64,000 nucleotides of DNA, taken from positions 20,854,417-20,918,416 of the forward strand of contig CM119270.1 of NCBI GenBank assembly GCA_051294375.1. Direction: 5' to 3'. Source of the DNA: Paraspadella gotoi. Taxonomy: Eukaryota > Chaetognatha. Of the stretch, positions 33,478 through 45,400 are shown piece by piece; positions within the stretch are counted from its first letter, which is position 1, and each line of letters opens with the position of its first letter. Both the position numbers and the translations under genes were made by a program. The notes under the pieces are model-generated. The model ran no database searches. It saw nothing but the letters and a program-made list of their open reading frames with translations, and was not told where the DNA came from.

Positions 33478-33511
<34 letters not shown>

Positions 33512-33519
33512 CAGAGAGA

Positions 33520-33580
<61 letters not shown>

Positions 33581-33585
33581 AGCCA
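33470..33585 (+). repeat. (GA)n microsatellite at the end of copy B
   Basis: A long GA run with GAGACGAAGAG and GACAGAG interruptions; copy A and copy B diverge at this point. Confidence 0.95.
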
Positions 33586-33879
33586 GCAGACGCAGCACAT
33601 TTCATCTCATTCGCCCTGAAGGAAAAGCCTCCAGGTTTTGACATAATCTTAAAATTTCAACCTTCTTTTCACTATTTTTCTCTTCTCTTTTCTTTTCACT
33701 TCTCCTCTTCACTTTCTATCCTGCACCCTTTTAACCATTTCTTGTGGTTAGACGTTTGTCTCGTCATTTTCTTTCTTTCCTTTCTATTTCTTGTTCTTTC
33801 TTTCCTTTCTATTTCCTCCATCTGGTACACAAAAGAGAAAGTCCAGTGGAGTATTTCCCTCTTCTCTTCTCACTCTTCA

Positions 33880-33911
<32 letters not shown>

Positions 33912-34480
33912 CTTTCTCTCTCACTCTCCTCACTCTCTCTCTCTCTCTCTCTCTTTTTCCCTGTCCTCAGGGTAAAAGAAAAAAAAAAGAATTTGTTAAA
34001 ACATCATAATCTTAACTTTTTTTCACGATTCTCTCCGCCCCCCTCTCCAAATTCTAAAACTGTTCCAACCTAAACTTTGGCCATCAAACGATTTGCCCCT
34101 TTAGGCACACCCCTTCCCCCATTCCTCTCCCTCCCCCACCCCCCTCCCCCATCCTTTCCTTTCTCCCACCCTCCCCGTTCATTCCACCCTCACTCCTCTT
34201 CCGTCCTTACCGCTCACCTGAGGCCATTTTCTCGCTTCCTCGTACCTTTAGGCGACTCGGTCCTCGAGGCAAAAAGAGGCCAAAGAGTGGCCGATAGCTT
34301 CGCCCCTTTTCCTCCCAATCCTGACCCATAACTTCCTTTTCGATTCGGCTTCCCACTCTCTCTCTCTCCTCTCTCTTCTCTCTCTCTCTCTCTCTTTCTC
34401 TCTTCTCTCCTCTCTCTTCTCCTCTCTCTCTCATCGTCTCTCCTCATCTCATCCTCTCTCTCTCTCTCTGACGTTTATTT
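33586..34480 (+). repeat. 0.9-kb block repeated directly at 57,190-58,013
   Basis: Landmarks GAAGGAAAAGCCTCCAGGTTTTGAC, the CT-rich middle (33,885-33,955), GGTAAAAGAAAAA, ATCAAACGATTTGCCCC and GACTCGGTCCT occur in the same order and orientation at 57,215-57,960, with many small indels. The right-hand copy is shorter. Frames here are translated repeat and are not preserved between copies, so I call no gene. Confidence 0.85.
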
Positions 34481-34679
34481 TATCAAGAAAGATGACTTAA
34501 AACGGAAAAAAAATCGGAATTTTGAAGGCTTTTGTTTCATGTTTTTTTTCTTTTTTGTTTCTTTTCTCGTGAGATTTGGATCATTCGGATTCGAGCTACA
34601 AATGCGGGCGAGAAGATTTCAATAGGAGAAAAGAGAAGAAGAAAAGAAAACAGATGAAAAAAAGAAGAAAGAGAGAAGA

Positions 34680-34923
34680 NNNNNNNNNNNNNNNNNNNNN
34701 NNNNNNNNNNNNNNNNNNNNNNNNNNNNNNNNNNNNNNNNNNNNNNNNNNNNNNNNNNNNNNNNNNNNNNNNNNNNNNNNNNNNNNNNNNNNNNNNNNNN
34801 NNNNNNNNNNNNNNNNNNNNNNNNNNNNNNNNNNNNNNNNNNNNNNNNNNNNNNNNNNNNNNNNNNNNNNNNNNNNNNNNNNNNNNNNNNNNNNNNNNNN
34901 NNNNNNNNNNNNNNNNNNNNNNN
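34680..34923. other. Assembly gap, 244 N
   Basis: An N run inside a (GA)n microsatellite. In the mirrored arm the corresponding position near 56,460-56,570 is a (CT)n run of about 110 bases. Confidence 0.95.
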
Positions 34924-35829
34924 GAGAGAGAGAGAGAGAGAGAGAGAAGGTCAAAGAAGTCATTCCGATGACCGGTTCAACGTCTTCTTTCTCTCTCCTC
35001 TCGTGGTGAGAATAATAAAACATTTAAAAGCTGAATGAAAAAAAATAAGAACAAAAACAAAAAGACATAAAAGAGAGAAAGAAGAAAATAAAAGACAGTT
35101 GAATGACAGCTCTTGACATTGTTGTTGTTGTTGTTATCAACAACTTGTCATTCGTAATTAGATTTTAATTCTGGTAGAAAAAAATGAACCACAAACAAAA
35201 GTTTTGTTTTATGGATTTTTATTTTTATTTTAATTTTAATTTTTATTCTTTTATGGAGAAATAATTTTTCATGGCGTCGTTCGTCTTTTTCTTAATCCGA
35301 TGAGTTGACTAATTTGAAAATAATGTTGTAGCTTTGATATGTATGCTGGTGTTGCAGCTTTGATGTTGTTAAGAATATTTTAGTATAACAGGTGGCTACA
35401 TTATCATTTGTTAATGCAAAAAATCAATAATAAACTTTCAAGTCAATATAATTAAAATTTAGCAAATCCTAATCTGGACACGACAATAGGCAAATGAGAT
35501 TGATGGACACAATTTCATTTGCAAAAAAAAATTACAAATTAATCTACTAAAGTAACTTTGATGAAAAAGCTTATGAGGATGTTGTAACTTTAATGTCGCT
35601 AGTTTTGTTGATGTTGTATCCTTGATGTTGATGACCTCCGATGTTGTAACTTTGAATCTTCGACTTTACCGTTTGTCGTTAGCGCGAATCTTCCGGTTCA
35701 GTTCATTCATCTTTGTTGTTGTTGTCGTCGTCGTTGTTGTTGTTATTGTTGTTACGCATGTTACGATCTCGTCTCGCTCTGCTTTTCCGCCTCACGCTTC
35801 CTCGGACGCCTCTCTGTCTCTCGCTTCAT

Positions 35830-35843
<14 letters not shown>

Positions 35844-35864
<21 letters not shown>

Positions 35865-36552
35865 NNNNNNNNNNNNNNNNNNNNNNNNNNNNNNNNNNNN
35901 NNNNNNNNNNNNNNNNNNNNNNNNNNNNNNNNNNNNNNNNNNNNNNNNNNNNNNNNNNNNNNNNNNNNNNNNNNNNNNNNNNNNNNNNNNNNNNNNNNNN
36001 NNNNNNNNNNNNNNNNNNNNNNNNNNNNNNNNNNNNNNNNNNNNNNNNNNNNNNNNNNNNNNNNNNNNNNNNNNNNNNNNNNNNNNNNNNNNNNNNNNNN
36101 NNNNNNNNNNNNNNNNNNNNNNNNNNNNNNNNNNNNNNNNNNNNNNNNNNNNNNNNNNNNNNNNNNNNNNNNNNNNNNNNNNNNNNNNNNNNNNNNNNNN
36201 NNNNNNNNNNNNNNNNNNNNNNNNNNNNNNNNNNNNNNNNNNNNNNNNNNNNNNNNNNNNNNNNNNNNNNNNNNNNNNNNNNNNNNNNNNNNNNNNNNNN
36301 NNNNNNNNNNNNNNNNNNNNNNNNNNNNNNNNNNNNNNNNNNNNNNNNNNNNNNNNNNNNNNNNNNNNNNNNNNNNNNNNNNNNNNNNNNNNNNNNNNNN
36401 NNNNNNNNNNNNNNNNNNNNNNNNNNNNNNNNNNNNNNNNNNNNNNNNNNNNNNNNNNNNNNNNNNNNNNNNNNNNNNNNNNNNNNNNNNNNNNNNNNNN
36501 NNNNNNNNNNNNNNNNNNNNNNNNNNNNNNNNNNNNNNNNNNNNNNNNNNNN
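35844..36552. other. (CT)n followed by 688-N assembly gap
   Basis: CT repeat to 35,864, then N from 35,865 to 36,552. The mirrored arm (about 55,140-55,640) shows GA-rich but sequenced DNA, so the missing content can be read from there. Confidence 0.95.
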
Positions 36553-39500
36553 CCCTTACACTCTCGTTTTCTCCTCTTAGTAGTTAATACTTTTGCAGCA
36601 AAGATTAATTAATTTCCTCTTCTGACTTTTGAGTTCATTCGTTTTACAGTCTTGACTCCGAGAATCTTATTTTTTGTTACAGTTGAAACTCTTGCAACTT
36701 TTTCGTGTTTATTTTTTTTTTAATCAATCAACATATGTTTAATTATATTTACAGTCTATACTCCTTTTCTCTTATTGATTATTGATTTTTTTAATTTTTG
36801 AGCGACTTCTTTTTTTTTATTCAATTTTTACAATCACATTACATATTCATAGATTAAGTTTCAAGAATTTTCTCATCGTTTTCTCGTATCTAGATTACAC
36901 TGATTAGTAAATTTGTAAAAACATTCATTGCCGAAATATTAATAACGACTCAATATTTTAATATGCTAAATAAGCAGATTAGAAGAACGATTTTATTACA
37001 AATTATTGGACTCTTGTTTTATTCGAGTCTTCAGCAGCATTATCAATATGCTAAATAAATATTTTAATATTTCAATATTACCAATATTTTAATTTCATCA
37101 ATATAATCAATAATTTAATATAATCAATATTTTAATATGCTAAATAAAATAGTAAGAGTACAGATCAATGTGGAAAAGTGATAAATTTTGGACCGCCTTA
37201 CCTATTACAGTATTTTTAATGCTATACTCTATTTGTGATAACACTTTCTCTCTACTTCATTTTACACTAAATAATATTTTATTTTGTTCAAATCAGTTTA
37301 CAAACATGACTTGTTCCTGATCTACATTTTAATGTCCAGTCTTACTCTTTCTGCGTTCAATTCAATTTTACAGTCGTGCCTTTTTTTTTCTCTGATCTAT
37401 TTTACAGTCGGGACGCCTTATTCAATTTACAGTCTCGAGTCTCGTATACGATTCTCAGTCTTCGCTTTTTTTTCTGCTTCTTTGCTTCTAATTGATTCTT
37501 TTGCGTCGAGAAAAAGAGGGAAGAGGGTAAAAGCCACTGTGCCGCTTCAACGAGCGACGAAAGCAACTGTGCCGCTTCGTCGAACTGAGAGAAAAAATAG
37601 AGAAATTTGTTCGCATAATTTATGAAGTAAGGTTACGAAGATGTAGCCTTTTTAAGTTGAGTATTATTACAAAGTCTTTTTTTAACATAATAAAAGTCCA
37701 TTTTAGTAGTGTTTTAAATGATAAATCGATTTAAATCATATTCATTCACTAGATGTTAAACTGACTGTAAAATTTGATCAAGAATTGTAAAAATAATCCA
37801 TTCATTCAATGAATCTTGGCCCTGACTAAATAACCCATTCATAAAATATATTCATTCAATGAATCTTGGCCCTAACTTTGGACAGACTTTGGTGAATTAA
37901 GGCCTGCGTCACTCTTACGAGATAATAACATAGCAGGACTATGCAGTATGCACGCTTTCTATCTCACAGTCCAGTTTATTCACTCAGAGTTTCCCTGGTT
38001 TTCCTATCAATGAAGTGGTTTCAAATTTTCATGAGCTGTTTTAATTATATGACTCCCGTAGATTCTGATCTCGTGTCATCTTCACAATTTGGTTTTTTTC
38101 TCGTGAGTCGCGATTCACGCCTTTTCCGAACCGGAAACACCTTCACCTTCACATCAGATTTCGACGGTGAAAAGTGAGGGAAAAAGGTCACTGTGATCTT
38201 TTGAGGGCGCGAGTCCCTTTACATTTCAGTTGTACCCAGATGTAAGGGGGGAGGGGCTGGACGGATCTTAATCTTCCTCCTCCTCCTCCTCCTCCTCCTC
38301 CTCCTCTTCCTTCCTTCCCCAGTTATGACGATTTTCGGCCGAAGGATTTTTTATCCGTGAAGTTCGTTCGGTGATTAAGCGACGACGGGCGATGATTGTT
38401 GTCGTCGTTGTCGTTGTTGTTGTTGTCGTTGTTGTTTTTATTATTTGGCAGGCGAAGAGCGAAGGGCGATCATTTACTGAGTTGGGAATATGAGAAAGAA
38501 TTTTGTTGTTGTTGTTGTTTTTGTTCGTCTTATAGATTTGATTTTTCTAGTAATGATGTTTGAAATTACTCATTCTTTGCTTTTTTGAGAAAAATGGCGA
38601 AATAATAAAATACAAATACAAAATACAAAAATATATATTAAGCAATCAATCAAGCAATCAAACAAACGCTTCTCGGAAACAGTAACAACCACAGTTTATG
38701 ATTTATGTTACATGATTTCAATACGAAAATAAGAAATATCATATCCGCCTCCTCTTAAATTTTCCAGCAATATTAAAGGTTTTATTTCTACATTCATCTT
38801 TTTTTTTCTCAGAGGTCATATCTTATTTTCATTCCTCATTTTATATCTTTTTCGATGTAGAAATAAAGGCTCTGTTTTCTAAATGCCCCCATTTCTGTAC
38901 CTTAATCCCTGAACTTAATTTTAAATTTAATATTTAACCATATTTATGCATAAATTAATTTTAATCTTAATATTTAAGCATTGCTATAACCAAACCTATT
39001 TCGAAATATCTCACCCTCAAGTTTAACCTTAAGATAATCCTGAAATCTATCCTTAATCCACGATATTTATCTCTAACCGACGACTTCCTAACCCTGATCA
39101 CTAACCCTAATTTTAAGCCTGTAAACTTAATCGTATAACTTAATTACTTATTTTAAATTTTTAAGATGAATCGGGTCGTCTTGAATACTCGATTAAACAA
39201 GATGAGCTTGTTCTCCCCCCTTTTTTTTTTTTTCTCAATCCGATTTTTTGTCTCTATTCTCTAAATAGATGCAGTTGCGCGGTCTTAATTGGCCTTGGCT
39301 GCGATTTTGGTTTTCGTCCTCGGATACGAAACTAAACTCTTTCGATTGCGGCCAAAGATATTCGTAGAAGAGAGACAAAAAACACTTAGACAAAGATAAA
39401 TAAATATAAAAGATTTAAAACAAAGAGTGCTTTTATATTTATTTTTTTTAGATTTTGTAGAATGTATTTCTGTCCTTTTTTTATTATTTTCTTGAATTTC

Positions 39501-39700
39501 AAGAATTCTATATGCGAAGTAATGGATTTTTCTGGATATAAAAAATTGTATGGTTAGTTTTTTTTTCAATGATGTGTTGGTTATCTCTTTGTTTTAATAT
39601 AATCGAATACCTAATGCAGAATGTAATCGAGTGTAAATACGTAATAATCACTCTGCTTTCGCGTCTCTCGTTCAACTCGTCGCCCGGGCGTCCGGTCGTG
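36553..39700 (+). other. Palindrome arm, AT-rich unassigned DNA
   Basis: Contains AATATTTTAAT-type repeats (36,950-37,145) and two copies of GCAACTGTGCCGCTTC or close variants (37,535-37,580). A dispersed repeat lies at 37,790-38,030, (CCT)n at 38,278-38,310, GTT/GTC clusters at 38,398-38,440, and degenerate CTAACCCTAA-like motifs near 39,080-39,112. No gene seen. Confidence 0.6.
36985..37045 (-). repeat. CTGAAGACTC...AATAAAATCGTT tail motif
   Basis: On the minus strand GCTGCTGAAGACTCG, a loop, then GAGTC, and finally TGTAATAAAATCGTTC. The mirrored copy is at 54,636-54,692, and a related version lies at 41,225-41,310 and 50,665-50,745. The CTGAWGA-stem arrangement recalls degenerate hammerhead/Penelope termini, but the GAAA box is not intact. 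Confidence 0.4.
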
Positions 39701-39779
39701 CCGTCGTATTACAGGGCTAACTCTAGACGCCGCTCCATCTTTGCTCCGTCGTTTCGTGCTGTCGTCTGTCAGTCTCCAA

Positions 39780-40320
39780 TTGCTCTCCGTGCGGATGTAA
39801 CCTGAGCATGCGCTCTCGTTCCGCTCGGTCGTCGTCGGTCCGTGCGTCGTTCTTCCAATTTGGTGTTCACTCTCAGTCGCGAGGGACTCGTCAACGCAGT
39901 GCGCGCCTCCCGCATTCTTGCGTCCGTTCGTGCGTCGTCGTTCGTCGTCTTGTCTTCCAAGTTCCTGCGGTCATCTCGATCGCGGGGACCTCGTTCAACC
40001 CAGGGCCTCCCGCATTGCTATCAGTCGTCGCGTCTGTGCGTCGTCGGTCCGTCGTCCGCACTCCCGTCGTCGTCGGTCTTCCAATCTCGATGGTCATTCT
40101 CAGCCAGCCGGGAGCTCGTCAAGCCGTGGCGCTCCCGCGCATCTCGTCGACGTCGGTCGCGTCTGTCGCGTCGTCATAGCGTCGTCTTCCAATTGTGGGG
40201 TTCATTCTCAGTCGCGGGGATCGGTCAACCCTGGCGCCTCGAGATTACTGCTGGTGTCGTATGCATTACGTCGCTGCGATTTCCCGTCGGCTCGCGTCGC
40301 TCATGTCATTCCACGAGTCA
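39780..40320 (+). repeat. Compound (GTC)n minisatellite, outer left block
   Basis: Five or six units of a core reading TTCCAATTTGGGTCATTCTC, AGTCGCGGGGACTCGTCAAC, CCGTGGCGCCTCCCGCATTC, each followed by GTC-rich spacer. Mirrored by 51,500-51,960. The units here are more diverged than in the inner block. Confidence 0.85.
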
Positions 40321-41820
40321 CTAATGCTTGAGCTAGCGTAGACAAGTCCATTCCGCGTACGGCCAGTACGCTCACTATATAGCCTTTAAGTAGGTGCGAT
40401 GACCGCCGAACGAATATCACAGGCCTCGCTATGAGCCAGAACGACTTACACTCATATGGAGCTTAGTAGGGTGGATGACGGAAAATATCACAGGGCCTCG
40501 GTCTATCGAGCGCCAGAAGCGACTCCTTTTCTCTCTTTTAATAGGTAATTGAGGCCAACATCCCACCCACTACCAGAGAATCCGTGTTTGACTCTAATAA
40601 TGACTAAAAACTTTAATCCTTCTCATTTCTAAGGTTCATACTCTATTAACACAATATTTTTTAAAAATCTTACAAAAAAAAAGGGATTTATGCCTGTAAT
40701 ATAAATATTATGGTTTCACTTTATATAAGTCTGCGTGATTAACTTTTTCTTAAAGTTATTTGCTTTTTCTTCTTTGTTGCTTTTATCTTCTTTTTTATTT
40801 TAAGAATCGTCTACTACAATATGCAACATGAGATTATAACCGTTGCATGGTTTTTAGTTGAATATAAATCGTAGGCGGAGTTGAAACAACCGGGAAAAGT
40901 TTTTTAATGGTTGACAGACGATCTTATATTTGAGATTGAAAGTCCAAGTGTCTTCATACTCAATGACTTTATTGTTAATGGTTAACCTCTGCTTCCTGTC
41001 CTCTCCTCTCTCTCCTTCACTCCACAAAAGAATTTAATTTCTTTCTTTCCCTGCATCATCTTCCTCTCCTCTCTCTCTCTCTCATCATCCCAAAGTCATT
41101 TTAGATAACATGAAATTGTTGAATTTGTCATACGCACTCGGATGAACAGCTTGAACGTCAATAAGACTTCGTCTTTATATCTCACATAAACTCAAACACA
41201 AGTGGCAAAGCAAAGTTTAATCACAACGATTTTATTATACATTGCAGTGAAACAGAAGAATGTTCGTCCTCTTACATTTTTTGAGTCTCTCATCACTCAT
41301 CAGCGCTGTTAGGGGACAACCTTTCCCACAAGACATAAGTTGGTGAGATAGAGATCTAGAGAAAGAAAAGACGAGACGAGAGAGAGCAGAGAGAAGAGTT
41401 CCAACAAGGAAATTGAAGAAATTACCGCGGGAGAAGGAAACATGTCAGATGTAAGGACAGGTGAAGATTAAGGACGGCCAAAGGGAAGAAGTACAGTTGT
41501 GTTTTTGCTGAATTGTGTAAAATAACGTCCGCGAATGAGAGGAGAGACGACTTGGACGAGAAACAGAACAGAATTTTAAGTTCAACAAGCGATTTCAAAA
41601 GATTATCAGTCTAGGTTAAAACTTGAAATTGAAAATTAACTTAAGATAAATAAAACTACATAACAATAACACTAATCAACCTCAAACATATTGGTTTAGT
41701 TAATGCTTTTAAAGGTATGAGGCGAGGATGAGCGACAAGCGAGGAAGCATTGCCACAATCCACGCCAAAAACTCATTCCCGTCTCATTCGTTTCCCACGT
41801 GGGAGTGAACTGATCCTGCG
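40321..41820 (+). other. Palindrome arm, unassigned DNA
   Basis: Includes two tandem copies of a roughly 75-base unit with ATCACAGG(G)CCTCG and GATGA(C)CG (40,400-40,520), matched in inverted form at 51,365-51,490. CT patches lie at 41,000-41,085. No gene seen. Confidence 0.55.
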
Positions 41821-41824
41821 CCAT

Positions 41825-43400
41825 CTATAAAGAGAGGAGAGAGAGAGAGAGAGAGACAGAAAGAAGAGAGATTGTGAGGTGTCTGAGGTGTGGAGAGAGA
41901 GGCAAAGAGGCGGAAGAAGATGTTGAGTTAGAAAAGAGACTGACAGATACAGACAGAGAAAGAGAGAGAGAGATATACATATATATATATCTCATTTCTC
42001 TCTCTTCTCCCCTTTTCTTTCTTTCTATATGTATAATTGTATAATATAATATATAGATGAGAAGAGAATAGAGAGATTGAGAGAGAGAGGAGTACATACT
42101 GAGCTGAAGTAAAGCAAAAAAAGTAAGTATTAGGTCATTAGGCAACTCAGTGGAAGGTACAAACAAAAAATGTGAGACTCACAATAAAATTAATTTAAGA
42201 TTATCAGACATTTTGACAGATGGCAGAAGAAAATGTTTTGTCATCAGTAAAAAACAAGAATAAATTAATAATATATAACATATATTTCACTTAAAATTTG
42301 CTTTTTGAATTGAATATGAACGTATACTGCATATTTGTCGTGTTACTGTGTTTCCGTTGTGGTTTCTTAAGCAAATATCTATGACTACTGATATTAGTTG
42401 CTTATAACATTTTGCCTGCATAATTCCTAATATTTTTTTATTGATCACCAACTATTTTATTTGTTGGCCGCAAAGTTGATTTTCAACCTTTTTTTATAGT
42501 TAATTATATATAAAATAAAATTCGAAGATTACTGTTTGTTTATCTTATATCTCTTTTGATATTTTAAAACCGAAGGAATCCGCTTTAACTAGTAAGACGA
42601 ATATGAAAACTGACTATAAAGTACATTTAAAGCGTACACTAGAACCCTAGGTAACGAGATGTTCAATGCAGTTTCGATATTTCAAACAATTAATTTGATC
42701 TTGACCTCCTAGATAATATATTTGGTTTTCTTAGAAAGAAAATAATTTTTTTAAAAAATAGATATCGATGAAAAGCTTAAAAATATATCTTTTTAAATCC
42801 TTATATATTTATTAAATCACTGAGTTTAGGTTATTTATTTTAGTCAATATAATTAAAAATGAATTTAACTTTATCTTAATTTGCATGAACTAGTCAACTG
42901 TGAGGCCATTTCTTTCTTAAATGGAAAAACCGCAAAAAACCGCAACAGGGGAATAAATGGGAATACTCCTGACTATTAAATACATCCAAGTTATTTCGTT
43001 TAACCCTAGTTAACCAGACCTTAAAGATGAAATTTGGAACTTAAAGGAAAGAAAGTACTAGAAAATGAGTTGTCATTGCATGCCACTGTATTCCAGTATG
43101 TCGACTTTAAATCATTGAAAGAGAATGTCAGCAGAAACCCTATGAAAAGAGCTTCCGATAATCGTAGAAAGAAGTAAATATTTTTTTCAAAATAAACTAT
43201 TTTACCTTTAAGGTTAAAGTCGCCATGTCGAAAAAAAGATAGTAAAAAATCAATTTATGTCGAAATGACAATTGTAAACAAAAAATCACCATGACAACAA
43301 ACCAAATAGCTAAGGCAATATCGCGGCTCAGAAAACTTTAAATTAAACGCAACTTTACGAAAATCTATTGAATCTTAGCTGGATAAAGTTTGGCCCGGGA
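41825..43400 (+). repeat. High-identity part of the left palindrome arm
   Basis: Reverse complement of 48,680-50,241 with no difference that I could detect; coordinate sums stay constant near 92,067. It holds GA repeats (41,832-41,855, 41,957-41,972) and AT-rich DNA. The mirrored 113-codon frame is mostly translated CT repeat and I do not call it a gene. Confidence 0.85.
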
Positions 43401-43419
43401 TATTTTCCGTCATCAGGTA

Positions 43420-44325
43420 ACAGGTGCGTGGCGCCCGCCCGCATTCGTCGTCGTCGTCGTCGTCGTCGTCGTCTTCCCAATTTGGGTCAATTCTCAGTCG
43501 CGGGACTGCGTCAACCCGTGGGCGCCTCTCCGCATTTTCGTTCTCTGTCGTCGTGTCGTTCGTCGTCGTCGTGTCGTCTTCCTCTCAATTGTGGTCATTC
43601 TCAGTCGCGGGGACTCGTCAAATCCCGTGGCGCCTCCCGCATTCTGTCGTTCCGTCGTCGATCGTCGGCGGTCGTCAGTCGTCGTTCTTACAATTTGGGT
43701 CATTTCAGTCGCGGATCGTCAGAACTCCGTGGCGCCTCCCAGCATCTTTTTGTCGTCGTACGTCGTCGTCGTCGTCGTCGTCTTCAATTTGGGTCATTCT
43801 CATCGTCGGGACTCGTCAACTCCGTGGCGCCTCCGCTTACGTTCGTTCGTCGTCGTCTCATCGTCGTCTCGTCGGTTCCCAATTTGGTCATTTTCAGTCG
43901 CGGGGACTCGTCATACTCCGTGGCGCCTCCCGGGCATATCCTGCGTCGTCTCGTCGTCGTCTTCGTCGTCCTGTTCTTCCAATTTGGGTCATCTCCATGT
44001 AGCGGGGACTCGTCACCCGTGGGGCTGCCTCCCGCACTTGCGTTTCCGTCGCGTCGTCGATCGTCGTGTCTTCGTCGTCGTCATTTCCATATTGGGATCA
44101 GTTCTGGCTGGTGGGACGTCGTCAACCCGTGGCGCGCTCCGCATTCTCTTCTGCGCGTTCCGTCTCGTCGTCGTCTCTTCCATTTGGTCATTCTCAGTCG
44201 GCTGGGATCGTCAACCCGTGGCGCCTCCCGCATTCTTCGTCGTCGTCGTCGTCGTCGTCGTCTGTCTTCAATTTGGGTCACTCTCAGTCGCGGGACTCGT
44301 CAACCCGTGGCGCCTCCCGCATCTT

Positions 44326-44363
<38 letters not shown>

Positions 44364-44590
44364 TTCAAATTTGGGTCATTCTCAGTTCGCTCTGGGGACT
44401 TCGTCTAACTGGGCCGTGGCGCTCCCGCATTCTTTTCGTCGTCGTCGTCGTCGTCCGTGCGTCGTCGTCTTCCATTTTGGGTACATTCTCAGTCGCGGGA
44501 CTCGTCCAACCCATGCCCTCCCGCATTCCTTCGTCGTCGTCTCGTCGTCGTCGTCGTCTCGTCATCATCATCTCATCATCTTCATCCAGC
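43420..44590 (+). repeat. Compound (GTC)n minisatellite, inner left block
   Basis: About 12 units. Each has a core of roughly 60 bases with TTTGGGTCATTCTCAGTCGC, GGGACTCGTCAACCCGTGGC and GCCTCCCGCATTC, followed by a variable (GTC)n run of 3-12 copies. The core contains a small hairpin, AGTC-CCCGC-GACT on the minus strand. Very long Val/Ser/Arg-rich frames cross the array but change frame with each indel. Confidence 0.9.
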
Positions 44591-45270
44591 TCACGCAACT
44601 TAATTCAGTCGAAACGTTTTCCTTCCAAAAGACTGAAAATGAAGGACTCGTCGCCTGTTTGAGATGATCGCCTGATTAAGAGGATCGCCTGATTAAGACG
44701 ATTGATGATGAGAGGCGCTGTGTGAGCCAAATAATGCTTCCTGTGTGTGTGGGAGGACGAGTGAAGATTCGCGCCAAAAATCAGTGACGTGACTCGTTGT
44801 TTACGTTGGAGTTTTAAACTTGAAAATATCACAACTTTTAAAAATTTAACCCCAAAAAAATGTACTAGTAAATATTTTTAATTGCCAATTATCAAAGACA
44901 ATGCAACAAAAAAATCGGAGTAATAACCGAGCACGGCCTGGCAATAGTCTGGGGCAACTTTTCTTATTTAATAAAGTAAATGCATATTTTTATTTTGTTT
45001 ATTCTAAATTCGTAAATTAAAACAACAACTAAGACGAAAAATTGCGGAAATTGCTGTGATTATGAATGAAGTAGCATCTTGGAAAATGAATAAGTCGTAA
45101 GTTTCCCAAAAGTCTTGAGAGGACTGGGTCCCGAAAGTCTTTGAGAGGACTGGGACCCTAAAGTCTTGAGAGGAGACCCCGAAGGGCTGTTTGCAGCCTT
45201 CAGGGATTTCGACCCCAACGCATCTCATGCATAAAAACAATTCGATCCTTTGATCCCAAAGCGACGACGA
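44591..45270 (+). other. Palindrome arm, short direct repeats
   Basis: Contains GATCGCCTGATTAAGA twice (44,664-44,700) and three copies of a 30-base AAAGTCTTGAGAGGACTGGG unit (45,105-45,180). Mirrored near 46,850-46,930 and 47,320-47,370. No gene seen. Confidence 0.6.
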
Positions 45271-45400
45271 AAGAAAAGAAAGAAAAGAAAGTGTAATAAA
45301 AAAGAAAAGAAAGAAAAGAAAGAAAAGAAAGAAAAGAAAGAAAAGAAAGAAAAGAAAGAAAAGAAAGAAAAGAAAGAAAAAGAAAATAGAAAAGATAGAA
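45271..45400 (+). repeat. (GAAAA)n/(GAAA)n microsatellite
   Basis: AAAGAAAAGAAAG units; mirrored as TTTCTTTTCTTTC at 46,670-46,775. Confidence 0.9.

Larger units (their letters stand above)
26154..33480 (+). repeat. Direct 7.3-kb duplication, copy B (indel-rich)
   Basis: Parallels 16,330-23,590 base for base apart from frequent one-base insertions and deletions, especially missing bases in homopolymers and doublets. All identifiable frames are broken relative to copy A. That error spectrum is typical of unpolished single-molecule reads, suggesting an uncollapsed haplotype or a gap-fill insert. Genuine decay of a tandem duplicate is the alternative. Confidence 0.9.

Noticed and set aside
41825-42166. 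113-codon frame conserved identically in both palindrome arms (also 49,900-50,241)
   Set aside because: The conservation reflects the arm identity itself. Half the peptide is translated CT microsatellite and there is no motif or splice context.
43420-44590. Hammerhead ribozyme in every unit of the compound minisatellite (minus strand TTGACGAGTCCCCGCGACTG)
   Set aside because: The stem AGTC/GACT with loop CCCGC is there, but the core reads TTGACGA rather than CTGANGA, and TGAGAA replaces the required GAAA directly after the stem. The catalytic core is not met.
43368-44667. Very long Val/Arg/Ser-rich frames across the (GTC)n minisatellite
   Set aside because: All three frames are open because the unit lacks stops and (GTC)n has none in any frame. 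Indels shift the frame between units and the mirrored arm differs.
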